Below are positions 8,326 through 17,463 of a stretch of DNA of 29,826 nucleotides, in pieces; within the stretch, counting starts at the first letter, position 1, and each line of letters begins with the position of its first letter. This DNA comes from JBBSJT01 sp041691015 (GTDB lineage Bacteria > Chlamydiota > Chlamydiia > Chlamydiales > Parachlamydiaceae). Both the position numbers and the translations under genes were made by a program. The notes under the pieces were generated by a model that worked only from the letters and a program-made list of their open reading frames with translations, was not told where the DNA came from and searched no databases. Where the stretch lies: positions 1-29,826 of the forward strand of contig JBEPVN010000015.1 in the NCBI GenBank assembly GCA_041691015.1, in the 5' to 3' direction.

Positions 8326-9132
8326 ATGAGTTCAAATATTACAAAAGCAATTGCATCTGTCGGTGATTATGTAACCTTGATTTTTGGGGTTTTGTGGGTG
8401 ATCATCAGAAGACCTCCTCAATGGTCTTTGATTCGCGATCAAATGTTTGAAGTAGGCGTCATGAGCCTTCCTGTTGTCGCAATTACAGGTTTTTCAACAG
8501 GCATGGTGCTTGCAGCCCAGGCTTATTTTCAGCTTTCCGATAAAGGCCTATCAAGTGCGACAGGACTTATGGTCACAAAAGCGATGCTAGTGGAGCTTGG
8601 GCCAGTCCTTACAGCCTTTATGGTAACAGGAAGAGTTGGAGCTGCCATGTGCGCGCAGCTTGGAACCATGAAAGTTACAGAACAAATCGATGCTCTAAAA
8701 TCCATGGCAGTCAACCCTTTACGTTATTTGATTGCGCCAAGATTTATCGCAGGCATCATCACATTGCCCTTACTTACTGTTTTTAGCTGCATTATGGGTG
8801 TTATCGGTGGCTATGTCGTCGCTGTTTATTATTATGGGATGAGTTCCAGTAGTTTTATGGATCCGCTACCAATTCATATCAAAATCTTTGATTTTTTTAG
8901 CGGAATGGTAAAAGCGTTCATGTTTGGGATTATCATCATCACGATCTCCTGCTACCGCGGTATGACGACAAGAGGCGGCGCTGCAGGCGTTGGAAGAGCT
9001 ACCACAAATAGTGTGGTCATTTGCTATTCTGTTATCCTGATCAGCAATTTCATTCTGACGATCACTTTAAATAGCTCTTATGAATATATAGAAGATTTGA
9101 TGAATCATTTTTTTAACTCGGCTAACCTTTAA
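8326..9132 (+). CDS. mlaE: MlaE-type permease of an MCE/phospholipid ABC transporter
   Basis: A protein of 268 residues with five or so hydrophobic segments. It carries the family's conserved core: GLVLAAQA-like GMVLAAQAYF, then ELGPVLTAFMVTGRVGAAMCAQLGTM (the EGP-loop helix that contacts the ATPase, about residues 90-115) and MAVNPLRYLIAPR. The C-terminal part carries RGGAAGVGRATTNSVV. It forms the membrane channel of a complex moving phospholipids between the inner membrane and the outer membrane or periplasm. It is followed after 5 bases by the ATPase and then the MCE subunit. The ribosome site is weak. Family assignment is secure; the direction of lipid movement is not shown by sequence. 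Confidence 0.93.
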   Translation: MSSNITKAIASVGDYVTLIFGVLWVIIRRPPQWSLIRDQMFEVGVMSLPVVAITGFSTGMVLAAQAYFQLSDKGLSSATGLMVTKAMLVELGPVLTAFMVTGRVGAAMCAQLGTMKVTEQIDALKSMAVNPLRYLIAPRFIAGIITLPLLTVFSCIMGVIGGYVVAVYYYGMSSSSFMDPLPIHIKIFDFFSGMVKAFMFGIIIITISCYRGMTTRGGAAGVGRATTNSVVICYSVILISNFILTITLNSSYEYIEDLMNHFFNSANL

Positions 9133-9137
9133 CGATT

Positions 9138-9920
9138 ATGACTGAAAAAACAAAAAAAATTATAGTCCGCGATGTCTGGAAGAGCTACGACGCTTTGGAA
9201 GTCTTAAAAGGCTTAAATCTGGATGTTTACGAGGGCGAGACTTTGGTCATTTTGGGTCGTTCCGGGGTCGGTAAAAGTGTTCTTCTTCGCCAAATCATGG
9301 GTATTGAAAAACCGGACAAAGGCTATATTGAAGTTTCCGGCAAAAGAATTTCTGCCATGAACCAGACGGATGTGTACAAATCCATTCTTGATATGGGTAT
9401 GTTATTCCAGGGGGCTGCTCTCTTTGATTCCCTCTCTGTTTTTGAAAATACAGCCTTTCATTTAAGACAGCACAAAATCCAAATTGCAGAAAGTGAAATC
9501 GAAGACCGCGTCGAAAATGCATTAGCGATGGTAGGACTTGAAGGCACAGGCGACAAAATGCCGTCTGATCTATCTGGCGGCATGCGCAAAAGAGCCGGCC
9601 TTGCACGACTTATCGTCTACAAACCGACCGTGATTTTATATGATGAGCCGACAACCGGTTTAGATCCTATGACATCTGCCCAAATCAACGATTTGATCAA
9701 CAAAACACAAGATGAATTGAAGTCGACAAGCATTGTCGTCACCCATGATATTAAATCTGCCATGACAGTTGGCGATAGATTAGCCTTCCATAACAACGGA
9801 CAAATTACACAGATAGGCAATAAAAAGGACTTTTTGAACATTGATGATGATCTGCTTCATCAATTTTTCAAAAATGCGATTTTAAGCCAAGACTACATGG
9901 AGAATCAAAAAAATGATTGA
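9138..9920 (+). CDS. mlaF: MlaF-type ATPase of the MCE/phospholipid ABC transporter
   Basis: A protein of 260 residues and a complete ABC ATPase: Walker A GRSGVGKSVLL (about residue 39 on), Q-loop in LFQGAALFDS, signature LSGGMRKRAGLARL, Walker B VILYDEPTTGLDP and the switch histidine in VVTHD. The GGMRKR variant of the signature is typical of the MlaF/Mkl group rather than of solute importers. It powers MlaE. Its 3' end overlaps mlaD by 8 bases, so the three subunits are translated together. No MlaB or MlaC gene is present beside it. Confidence 0.94.
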   Translation: MTEKTKKIIVRDVWKSYDALEVLKGLNLDVYEGETLVILGRSGVGKSVLLRQIMGIEKPDKGYIEVSGKRISAMNQTDVYKSILDMGMLFQGAALFDSLSVFENTAFHLRQHKIQIAESEIEDRVENALAMVGLEGTGDKMPSDLSGGMRKRAGLARLIVYKPTVILYDEPTTGLDPMTSAQINDLINKTQDELKSTSIVVTHDIKSAMTVGDRLAFHNNGQITQIGNKKDFLNIDDDLLHQFFKNAILSQDYMENQKND

Positions 9921-11112
9921 CCAAGCTAAAAATTTTATGATCGGCTTATTTGTGATTGCTGCCGTATCCATAGTTGTTTTTATATTACTATTCCTACACC
10001 CCTCCATCGGTAATGAAGAACTTGTTTTACGCGTCCGCTTTGCTGATATCGACAAAATTACCGTCGGCACAAGGGTGACTTTTGCCGGTAAGCCGATTGG
10101 AGAAGTGGTAGCTATTAATGAAGTCAACGACGTAGAAGAAAATCGTATCGGCAGAGACGGCAAAGTGTATGTCTATGAACTTGTCTTAAAAGTAGACTCC
10201 AGCATCAATGTCTACAATACCGATGAAATTGCGGCTAAAACTTCCGGTCTTCTTGGAGAAAAATCAGTTGTCATCACACCCTTACCTGCAAAACCCGGGC
10301 AAACACTTCGCGTTGTCAGCAATGATATTCTTTATGCAAATGAGCAAGGAAGCGTAGAAGATGCCCTAAAAGAACTTCGAGTAATCGGGGGCAAACTGGA
10401 AAACGCGCTCGATACCATAACGACTACGTTTAATGACATTAACAAACAAAATCTCTTTGAAAAATTAGGCGCTACCGCAGAAAACTTAAAAAGCATAACC
10501 GGTGCTTTAAATAAACCGGATGAATGGTCTGAAACACTTAATAATTTTCATGATTTATCCGCTAAAATGAATAAATCCTGGAAGACTGTAGATATTTCCT
10601 TAAAAAATATCGCAAAAGCTACAGCTAATGCACGTGATTTTACAAGCGATGGGGTCCAAATTATCGCTGATGTTAAAGAAGGCAAAGGCACAATTGGCAA
10701 CCTTTTAAGAAAAGATGACTTATACCTCAAAATGAATGCTCTTTTTAGCAAAGCTGATATTACTTTGAATGATATAGGACATTATGGTCTTCTCTACCAT
10801 ACAGATAAAGGCTGGCAGAGACTGCGCGCAAGACGCATGAACTTGCTTTCCAAGCTGCAAAATCCGGCTGAATTCAGCAATTTCTTTAATGACGAAGTCG
10901 ATCAGATCTCAACGTCGCTATCGAGGGTCAATATGGTCTTAACAGACACATCGTCTTGCTGTCTAATCCAAAACCCTGATTTTACAAAAGTTTTTGCGGA
11001 ATTACTTGTGCGTGTTAAAGAACTCGAAGTATCTTTAAACATGTATAACCAGCAACTTAATGATGAATCTTGTAAAATGGCTCAGGAGCTACATAATACG
11101 GAGTGTGAATAA
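9913..11112 (+). CDS. mlaD: MlaD-type MCE domain lipid-binding protein
   Basis: A protein of 399 residues. One N-terminal membrane anchor (FMIGLFVIAAVSIVVFILLF, near residues 7-27) precedes a single MCE domain (LVLRVRFADIDKITVGTRVTFAGKP and TSGLLGEKSVVITP). A long helical C-terminal region with repeated Asn/Lys/Leu helices follows. That tail is much longer than in the approximately 180-residue enterobacterial MlaD, so it resembles the longer MCE proteins whose helices build a tunnel across the periplasm. It begins inside the mlaF stop region. Two adjacent cysteines (SSCCL, near residue 355) and two more near the end are present. It probably forms the periplasmic hexamer that accepts lipid from MlaE. 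Confidence 0.9.
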   Translation: MIDQAKNFMIGLFVIAAVSIVVFILLFLHPSIGNEELVLRVRFADIDKITVGTRVTFAGKPIGEVVAINEVNDVEENRIGRDGKVYVYELVLKVDSSINVYNTDEIAAKTSGLLGEKSVVITPLPAKPGQTLRVVSNDILYANEQGSVEDALKELRVIGGKLENALDTITTTFNDINKQNLFEKLGATAENLKSITGALNKPDEWSETLNNFHDLSAKMNKSWKTVDISLKNIAKATANARDFTSDGVQIIADVKEGKGTIGNLLRKDDLYLKMNALFSKADITLNDIGHYGLLYHTDKGWQRLRARRMNLLSKLQNPAEFSNFFNDEVDQISTSLSRVNMVLTDTSSCCLIQNPDFTKVFAELLVRVKELEVSLNMYNQQLNDESCKMAQELHNTECE

Positions 11113-11115
11113 TTT

Positions 11116-11685
11116 ATGGAACACATGCCTTATTCCCAAATCCAAAAAGGAACATTTTTAGTCGCAACCCCGGACATTGAAAACGGTATTTTTTTTAGAA
11201 GCGTGTTACTAGTGTGCGAACATAACGCAAACGGCTCATTTGGCCTTGTAGTCAACAAAAATATTGAACTTGATTTGCCAGAAGAAGTGTTAAACATCCA
11301 AAATCTTGAAAATCCACAAGTTAGAATATTGGCAGGCGGGCCCATCCAAACAAACCAGATGATGCTGCTACACACCTCGGAAAAAATTCCGAAACAAACC
11401 CTAAAAATTTGCGATAATGTGTATTTGGGCGGTGACTTGCAATTCTTACAGGAAGTTCTCACAGATAAATCCGGCCCTGAAATCAATCTATGCTTTGGCT
11501 ATGCGGGATGGAGTGCATCCCAACTCGAGCGCGAATTTTTAGATGGTCATTGGTTTATTTATCCGGCATCTGCAAAACTTATTTTTCATACCCCATCAGA
11601 AAAATTATGGCAAACAATTTTAAGAGAAATCGGCGGTAAATATGCTTCACTTTCAATGATCCCAGAAGATCTTTCTTTGAATTAA
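11116..11685 (+). CDS. YqgE/AlgH family protein (UPF0301)
   Basis: A protein of 189 residues. The N-terminal KGTFLVATPDIENGIFFRSVLLVCEHNANGSFGLVVNK is the family signature, here seen in two halves (about residues 12-30 and 31-49). It continues with LAGGPIQTNQMMLLHT and CFGYAGWSASQLEREFLDGHWF, all typical. It lies 3 bases after mlaD and is probably in the same transcript. A start at 11125 (third codon further in) is also possible. The family is widespread, including in chlamydiae. Its biochemical role is unsettled, and no catalytic residues can be assigned. Confidence 0.93.
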   Translation: MEHMPYSQIQKGTFLVATPDIENGIFFRSVLLVCEHNANGSFGLVVNKNIELDLPEEVLNIQNLENPQVRILAGGPIQTNQMMLLHTSEKIPKQTLKICDNVYLGGDLQFLQEVLTDKSGPEINLCFGYAGWSASQLEREFLDGHWFIYPASAKLIFHTPSEKLWQTILREIGGKYASLSMIPEDLSLN

Positions 11686-11797
11686 TTAAAATTATCGATC
11701 CTGCCCTATAAAAAATTTCATTTGTAGCAAATTATCTTTTTCGCTTAAAATGTTTTAGAACATTATAATTAATAATTAAAGATTAATAAGGTCAAAA

Positions 11798-13534
11798 ATG
11801 AATTTGTTTATACATTCTGCTCCTGCCAATTCTACAACTGATTCCCCAAGAAGAAATATACCAAAGCTCAATGATAAGTTAAAAAAGCTTAGACATCACC
11901 CTCTGGAGATCATTCAAGACTGTCTTAATATCGAATTAAATGGACAGAATCCTTTTGTATCCATATCCGTTGAAAAAGGAATTAGAGCAAAAACTTACAA
12001 ATCTAAAAGCCCAAATAAAATTCATACACAATCTGAAAGAGTAATCGATCAAAACGTCATGTTTTTTCAAGTAATCACTGCTCTTCAAAGTTCTACTAAA
12101 TTAATTTCTCTCTCCGATTTACAAGCAAAAGCACCCCAAATAATCAGTGCATCCTCTTCTGCCGATTCGTTAGAGCGTTTAAAAACAGATAAAAAAGATT
12201 CAGCACAAGATATTTTTGATACTTATTTACTTACAATCAAAACAAAAACACCCCGAGATAAAAAAGTTAAAACAAAATCTAACGTTTTTTTATCGATCGC
12301 CTACGATGCAATCAGCCCTTCATGTTCAAAAGATCCCTCTTTAGAACGACACTATCGCAATCTGCTCGCAAGCTCTCTTGAATGGCATTTAAATAAACAT
12401 ATAAAACCTTTAATTCTTGTCGCGATTTCAAACACTTTTACAAAATCTTTACATAAATCTTCCCATCCTTGTAGCGATTTTAAATTTGAACAAAGAGAGG
12501 CTCTCTTAGATTTACAAAAAGAATCTCTTGACCAACTTTTGTCCTATCATTACAACATAGCTCAAAATCCAGCCATCAAAAAAAAAGAAGTGGAAATTTT
12601 AAAAAAATTTGCGAAAAAAGAAATCGCTAAAACTAAAGATAATCAAATTGATTTTAAAAGTCATTTTGAAAATGATTTAAAGAGTATTAATGAGTATCAC
12701 CTTTTTGATCAGGATTTGATAGCTCATACTTTAGAAGCATGCGTCATCAAATATTTTAACATTGTGGATTTAAGAGTATTGGGAACAGATATTTGTCGTC
12801 AAATTAATTACATAAAAGTAAAAAAAGATCAAGAGGATGACCAAATTTTACCACTTAAAGAAACTCCAGCAAAAATAAAAATAATACCTAGTGAAGCAGA
12901 AACTTTCAATAACAACGTAGATAGTCTCAAAACCCTAATTTCAACCTTTTTGAGCCAACTTTCAAATAATCTTAAAACACCTTCTGCAAAAAAGATATCA
13001 CAAGAAATTGAAAATTTAAGGCTTAATCCTCAAATACACAAAAATGAAGATGGTTTTTTGGAAATTTGTGTCACTTTAGTAAAAGATTTGCAAAATTGCA
13101 AGGATGGTTCGCAAGATCACCAACTTTCTTTAACAAAACAAAAACTTCATTTTTTACTTCTAACTCTTACTCAAAACACCTATCAAATTCCAGGCGTTGC
13201 ATTAAATCGAATTCTTACCAATTATCCTTTAAAATTCGGTGGAGCTGATTCTCGGCTACTTCAATATAATTTTTTTGAAAATAGTGATAATATTACTGAA
13301 ATTGAGCTTAATGTTATCACGAAAGCTTATCCCCTAAAAAATAATAACTTTGAAATGATTTTTATGAATAAAATGCATTCTTCCGTTCCACATATTTCTT
13401 GTTGGTCTTCCGAGCTTCAAATCACAGTGATAATGAATAAGACAAGTGATTCAGAAGTAAGAGATGTTATAAATGATGTTGTCATACCACTAAAGAATTC
13501 AGGATTTAGTGTCCAATTTCATGGAGTTACATAA
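11798..13534 (+). CDS. Unrecognised 578-residue protein, effector-like in character
   Basis: I do not recognise a family. It is a long, hydrophilic protein rich in Lys, Asn, Ser and Ile, mostly predicted helical. It has no signal peptide and no clear membrane helix. The first 35 residues are Ser/Thr/Pro/Asn-rich (SAPANSTTDSP), which fits a type III secretion leader but does not prove one. A Lys-rich charged stretch lies near residues 255-290, and the C-terminal 90 residues look more globular. It stands alone, with its own AAGG ribosome site and 112 AT-rich bases upstream. Position between two housekeeping operons gives no functional hint. A secreted host-directed protein is a guess from composition only. 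Confidence 0.7.
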   Translation: MNLFIHSAPANSTTDSPRRNIPKLNDKLKKLRHHPLEIIQDCLNIELNGQNPFVSISVEKGIRAKTYKSKSPNKIHTQSERVIDQNVMFFQVITALQSSTKLISLSDLQAKAPQIISASSSADSLERLKTDKKDSAQDIFDTYLLTIKTKTPRDKKVKTKSNVFLSIAYDAISPSCSKDPSLERHYRNLLASSLEWHLNKHIKPLILVAISNTFTKSLHKSSHPCSDFKFEQREALLDLQKESLDQLLSYHYNIAQNPAIKKKEVEILKKFAKKEIAKTKDNQIDFKSHFENDLKSINEYHLFDQDLIAHTLEACVIKYFNIVDLRVLGTDICRQINYIKVKKDQEDDQILPLKETPAKIKIIPSEAETFNNNVDSLKTLISTFLSQLSNNLKTPSAKKISQEIENLRLNPQIHKNEDGFLEICVTLVKDLQNCKDGSQDHQLSLTKQKLHFLLLTLTQNTYQIPGVALNRILTNYPLKFGGADSRLLQYNFFENSDNITEIELNVITKAYPLKNNNFEMIFMNKMHSSVPHISCWSSELQITVIMNKTSDSEVRDVINDVVIPLKNSGFSVQFHGVT

Positions 13535-13697
13535 GCCTAATCTTTGAACAGGAGAGCTTTAAGAGAGGGAACAATGTTAAAATTTTAGGTATGAAGCCCA
13601 TTTGAATAGAACCTTATGTAAAAAGCTTTACCAAAAAGTTTCTATCGCTTATCTTTTCATATTTAACATTATAAATCAAACCAAAGGAAGTCCTGCC

Positions 13698-14306
13698 ATG
13701 ATTAATTATAAGATGTGTCGCTTGAGTATGCTAACGCTTTTAAGTTTATTCACTGCAGGCTTTTCAGAAATTCAGGAGAATGAAATTATGAAAGAAACAA
13801 ATAACCATCCGAAAGTTCTCATCCAAACATCGATGGGCGATATCAAAGTCGAACTTTATGAAGATAAAGCACCTATCAGCGTCAAAAACTTTTTGGCTTA
13901 TGCAGCAGATGGGTCCTATGATGGAACAATTTTTCACAGAGTGATCGACGGCTTTATGATCCAAGGCGGCGGCTTTACAAAAGATTTTAAACAAAAACCG
14001 ACAAAAGATCCGATTCAAAACGAAGCGGACAATGGTCTAAAAAATGAACGCGGCACTCTTGCAATGGCAAGGACAAACGTTGTCAATAGCGCAACAAGCC
14101 AATTCTTTATCAATGTAAAAGATAACTCCTTCCTTGATTTCCGCGGTAAATCACCAAGCGAATATGGATATGCTGTATTTGGAAAAGTAACAGAAGGCAT
14201 GGATATTGTAGACCAAATGAAAAAAGTTAAAACCGGAAATTTTGGTCCGCATGGCGATGTACCAACAGAAGCAATTGAAATCCAACATGTTAAAGTAATT
14301 AAGTAA
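13698..14306 (+). CDS. Cyclophilin-type peptidyl-prolyl cis-trans isomerase
   Basis: A protein of 202 residues from the ATG at 13698, which has AAAGGAAG 7 bases upstream. This start adds a signal peptide-like N-terminus (LSMLTLLSLFTAGFS). A second ATG at 13788, preceded by AGGAGA, would give a cytosolic 172-residue form, so two products are possible. The catalytic core is complete: FHRVIDGFMIQGGGF (active Arg and Phe, Met, Gln), then ERGTLAMARTNVVNSATSQF and FINVKDNSFLD. It accelerates folding at proline bonds. The bacterial PpiB type is the nearest match. Acs follows after 7 bases, probably in one transcript. Confidence 0.93.
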   Translation: MINYKMCRLSMLTLLSLFTAGFSEIQENEIMKETNNHPKVLIQTSMGDIKVELYEDKAPISVKNFLAYAADGSYDGTIFHRVIDGFMIQGGGFTKDFKQKPTKDPIQNEADNGLKNERGTLAMARTNVVNSATSQFFINVKDNSFLDFRGKSPSEYGYAVFGKVTEGMDIVDQMKKVKTGNFGPHGDVPTEAIEIQHVKVIK

Positions 14307-14313
14307 TTTTAAT

Positions 14314-16296
14314 ATGGAAGAAGATTCAAGCCATTTTTCATTTGAAAATTATCTTAGCGAAACTAGGCGGTTTTTACCGCCTTCTAGCATTTCGTCTTCT
14401 GCACATATCAATAATGCAGAAGATTATGAAGCTCTGTATTTCAAATCGCTTCATGAATCAGATCAATTTTGGCTTGAACAAAAAGAAACTCTGGATTGGT
14501 TCAAAAAACCAACGGTTGCTTGCAAATACAACTGGGATTTAAGACAAGGCCCTATTTCGCATACTTATTTTAAAGACGGCGAAATCAATGTGTCTGTCAA
14601 TTGTCTTGACAGACATCTAAAAACAGATAGAAAACATAAAACTGCAATTATCTGGCAGGGCGATGAGACTTCCGAAACAAAAACAATCACCTACGAAGAA
14701 CTCCACGTACAAGTTTGCAAATTCGCAAATGTTTTGATTAGAAAAGGCATTAAAAAAGGCGATACTGTTTCCATCTACATGCCGATGATCATAGAATCAG
14801 CAGTTGCGATGTTAGCATGCGCTAGAATTGGCGCTATACATTCGGTTGTTTTTGGCGGATTTAGCGCTGAAGCCTTAAAAAACCGCATCCAAGATTCTGA
14901 ATGCAAACTCCTTATTACTTCCAACGTGTCACTTCGTGGCGGCAAAAAAATCCCCTTAAAAACTATCAGCGATGAAGCCGTAAAAACATGTACCACTATT
15001 GAACATGTCATTGTGGTCAAGCGTACTGATGACGTTACAGAAATGAATGAAAAAGACTCATGGTACCATGAGGAGATGGATTTAATTTCAGCCAAAAATG
15101 AACCTGCAGTCCTTAACGCAGAAGATCCTCTTTTTATTTTATATACCTCCGGATCAACAGGTAAACCAAAAGGTGTTGTACACACGCAAGCTGGCTATCT
15201 GCTGTATGCCTCTTTAACACATAAATATATTTTTGATATTAAAGAAGATGACATTTACTTTTGTACGGCAGATATTGGGTGGGTTACAGGTCATAGTTAT
15301 TTAATTTATGGTCCGTTAGCAAATGGATCCACCATTGTCATGTTTGAAGGCATTCCGACATATCCAGATGCAGGACGTTTTTGGGATATCATCGACAAAT
15401 TCAAAGTGACTGTTTTTTATACGGCGCCAACTGCAATCAGAGCTTTAATCAGACTTGGAACAGACTATCCTTTGAAATATCTTTTAAGTTCCCTGCGCAT
15501 TTTGGGTACTGTTGGAGAGCCTATCAATCCGGAAGTTTGGATGTGGTATTATGAAGTGATCGGAAAGGGAAAATGTCCGATAGTCGATACGTGGTGGCAA
15601 ACAGAAACCGGCGGCATTATGTTAGCTCCATTTCCAGGATGCCATACGATCAAACCAGGATCTGCCTCCAAGCCTTTTTTTGGGGTGGCTCCCCGTATCC
15701 TGAACGAAGACGGATCCCGTGTAAAGATCAATCAAGGTGGTTATTTGTGCATTGAGAGACCGTGGCCGGGAATCATGCGAACGCTCTTTAAAGATCATAC
15801 ACTTTTTGAAGAAACTTACTTTACGCGTTTTCCAAAAAAATATTTTACAGGTGATGGCTGCCGTGAAGATGAGGATTATGATTATTGGCTACTTGGTCGC
15901 ATCGATGATGTGATCAATGTTTCTGGACACCGTATCGGAACATCTGAAATTGAAAGCGCTATTGTCTCACATGAGGCAGTCGCGGAAGCTGCAGTTGTCC
16001 CCGTACCGCACGAAATCAAGGGACAAGGTTTGTATGCTTTTGTAAGCTTGATTGCAACAGCTGCTGAATCACCTGAATTAAAGACTTCAATTGCAAATCA
16101 TGTACGAAGCATGATCGGCCCAATTGCCGTTCCTGAAAAAATTCATTTTGCAAAAAACCTGCCAAAAACAAGATCTGGCAAAATCATGCGGCGTTTACTT
16201 AAAAAAATTGCAACAAAACAAACAGATGATCTTGGCGATATTAGTACTTTGGCAGATATGGATGTTATAAAAGAGCTTTTGCAAGATGATGAGTAA
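14314..16296 (+). CDS. acs: Acetyl-CoA synthetase (AMP-forming)
   Basis: A protein of 660 residues, full length for the family. It makes acetyl-CoA from acetate, ATP and CoA through acetyl-AMP. Motifs are complete: YTSGSTGKPKG at 277 on (phosphate loop), WWQTETGG at 427 on (the Trp that limits the acyl pocket to acetate), GRIDDVINVSGHRIGTSEIE in the hinge region, and KTRSGKIMRR with catalytic Lys at 623. That Lys is the residue acetylated for control in other bacteria; no acetyltransferase or deacetylase gene is nearby. The gene begins 7 bases after the cyclophilin and overlaps ribD by 11 bases. It would let the organism use host acetate. Confidence 0.96.
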   Translation: MEEDSSHFSFENYLSETRRFLPPSSISSSAHINNAEDYEALYFKSLHESDQFWLEQKETLDWFKKPTVACKYNWDLRQGPISHTYFKDGEINVSVNCLDRHLKTDRKHKTAIIWQGDETSETKTITYEELHVQVCKFANVLIRKGIKKGDTVSIYMPMIIESAVAMLACARIGAIHSVVFGGFSAEALKNRIQDSECKLLITSNVSLRGGKKIPLKTISDEAVKTCTTIEHVIVVKRTDDVTEMNEKDSWYHEEMDLISAKNEPAVLNAEDPLFILYTSGSTGKPKGVVHTQAGYLLYASLTHKYIFDIKEDDIYFCTADIGWVTGHSYLIYGPLANGSTIVMFEGIPTYPDAGRFWDIIDKFKVTVFYTAPTAIRALIRLGTDYPLKYLLSSLRILGTVGEPINPEVWMWYYEVIGKGKCPIVDTWWQTETGGIMLAPFPGCHTIKPGSASKPFFGVAPRILNEDGSRVKINQGGYLCIERPWPGIMRTLFKDHTLFEETYFTRFPKKYFTGDGCREDEDYDYWLLGRIDDVINVSGHRIGTSEIESAIVSHEAVAEAAVVPVPHEIKGQGLYAFVSLIATAAESPELKTSIANHVRSMIGPIAVPEKIHFAKNLPKTRSGKIMRRLLKKIATKQTDDLGDISTLADMDVIKELLQDDE

Positions 16297-17380
16297 AGAT
16301 GATAAGCATTTTATGATGCTTGCAATTGAACTTGGTGAAAAAGCAAGACTCATCTCCCCTCCAAACCCTTGGGTTGGTGCCATTATTGTCAATGAGGAGA
16401 AAATAGTAGGACAAGGTTTTACAAGTACTTATGGCAGCAATCATGCAGAAATCAACGCTTTAAATGAAGCCGGTAAAAAAGCTGAAAATGCAACCCTTTA
16501 TGTCACGCTAGAGCCTTGCTGTCATCATGGCAAAACGCCTCCTTGTGTAGATGCGCTAATCAAAGCCAAAATCGGCAGGGTTGTCATTGCTTTAAAAGAC
16601 CCTGACATAAAAGTTAGCGGAAAAGGGATTGAAGAGCTTAAAAAAGCAAATATTCCTGTCACTGTTCCTGTTTGCGAGCATGAAGCTTATGCTTCTCTTG
16701 AGCCTTATCTTCACCAAAGATCCACTTTAAGACCCTTTGTCGTGGCAAAGTCTGCTATCAGCATCGATGGAAGAGTCGCTGCTAGTAATGGAAGCTCCAA
16801 ATGGATTTCAAATACAAAATCAAGGGAAGACGCACAAAGTTTAAGACAGTATTCAGACGCTATTTTGATTGGATCTAACACGGCTTTAAAAGATTTGCCG
16901 ACACTAAATATCAGAGACCTTCCAAATCCAAGGAAGCCTTTGCGTGTTTTATTTGATGGCAGAGGTCAGGTGATGCCAATTGGTCCGTTATTTGATCAAA
17001 GCATTGCTAAAACATTAATTTTTACTTCAGTAAATTGTAATCCTGTAACATTGGACGCTTGGAAAAATGCAGGAATCGAAGTTGAAGTGATCAGCACATC
17101 AAACGATGGGAAACTTGCAATCGAAGGAGCTTTGATAGTTTTAGGAAAAAGAGGCATTTTGCAGTTGTTGATAGAAGGTGGAGGCACTTTACTTGGCAGC
17201 TTCATAAAACAAAATTATATTAATCGTTTAGTGCTGTATGTAGCGCCTAAAATTTTAGGAGATGAGGGGAAAGCTTTGTTTCAAGACTTCAAGATCGACT
17301 CAATCGAAAATGCACCGACACTTAAGCTTGTGAAGTGCAAACAAATAGATGATTGCATGCGCCTCGAATACAAACTTTAA
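16286..17380 (+). CDS. ribD: RibD, bifunctional riboflavin biosynthesis deaminase/reductase
   Basis: A protein of 364 residues. The N-terminal deaminase has its zinc site in NHAEINAL (His53, Glu55 as proton shuttle) and LEPCCHHGKTPPC (Cys78, Cys87). The C-terminal reductase begins near residue 148 (FVVAKSAISIDGRVA) and has the NADPH site region DAILIGSNTALKD and IEGGGTLLGSFI. It carries out steps two and three of the pathway from GTP to riboflavin. It overlaps acs by 11 bases and is probably coupled to it. No other rib gene and no FMN riboswitch is seen in the window. The start may be 16286 or the next codon at 16289. Confidence 0.95.
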   Translation: MMSKDDKHFMMLAIELGEKARLISPPNPWVGAIIVNEEKIVGQGFTSTYGSNHAEINALNEAGKKAENATLYVTLEPCCHHGKTPPCVDALIKAKIGRVVIALKDPDIKVSGKGIEELKKANIPVTVPVCEHEAYASLEPYLHQRSTLRPFVVAKSAISIDGRVAASNGSSKWISNTKSREDAQSLRQYSDAILIGSNTALKDLPTLNIRDLPNPRKPLRVLFDGRGQVMPIGPLFDQSIAKTLIFTSVNCNPVTLDAWKNAGIEVEVISTSNDGKLAIEGALIVLGKRGILQLLIEGGGTLLGSFIKQNYINRLVLYVAPKILGDEGKALFQDFKIDSIENAPTLKLVKCKQIDDCMRLEYKL

Positions 17381-17387
17381 GAAGACA

Positions 17388-17410
17388 GGGGCCTTTGATC
17401 CTCTGGCCCC
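17388..17410 (+). terminator. GC-rich stem-loop after ribD
   Basis: GGGGCC (17388-17393) pairs with GGCCCC (17405-17410) around an 11-base loop, a few bases after the ribD stop. No T run follows, so it is a weak candidate terminator. Such a GC-only stem stands out in AT-rich surroundings. Confidence 0.35.
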
Positions 17411-17463
17411 AAGCCGCAGTCCCCCATTATTAACTACACCTAACCAAAACTAAAAGGAACAAA

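Noticed and set aside
9295..9606. Open frame of 103 codons opposite mlaF
   Set aside because: Antisense shadow of the ABC ATPase; no ribosome site or motif.
11130..11486. Open frame of 118 codons opposite yqgE
   Set aside because: Antisense shadow of a well conserved gene.
14775..15185. Open frame of 136 codons opposite acs
   Set aside because: Antisense shadow of the conserved acetyl-CoA synthetase core; no start context.
16220..16300. FMN riboswitch for ribD
   Set aside because: ribD begins inside the end of acs, leaving no room for an RFN element, and none of its conserved blocks is visible.
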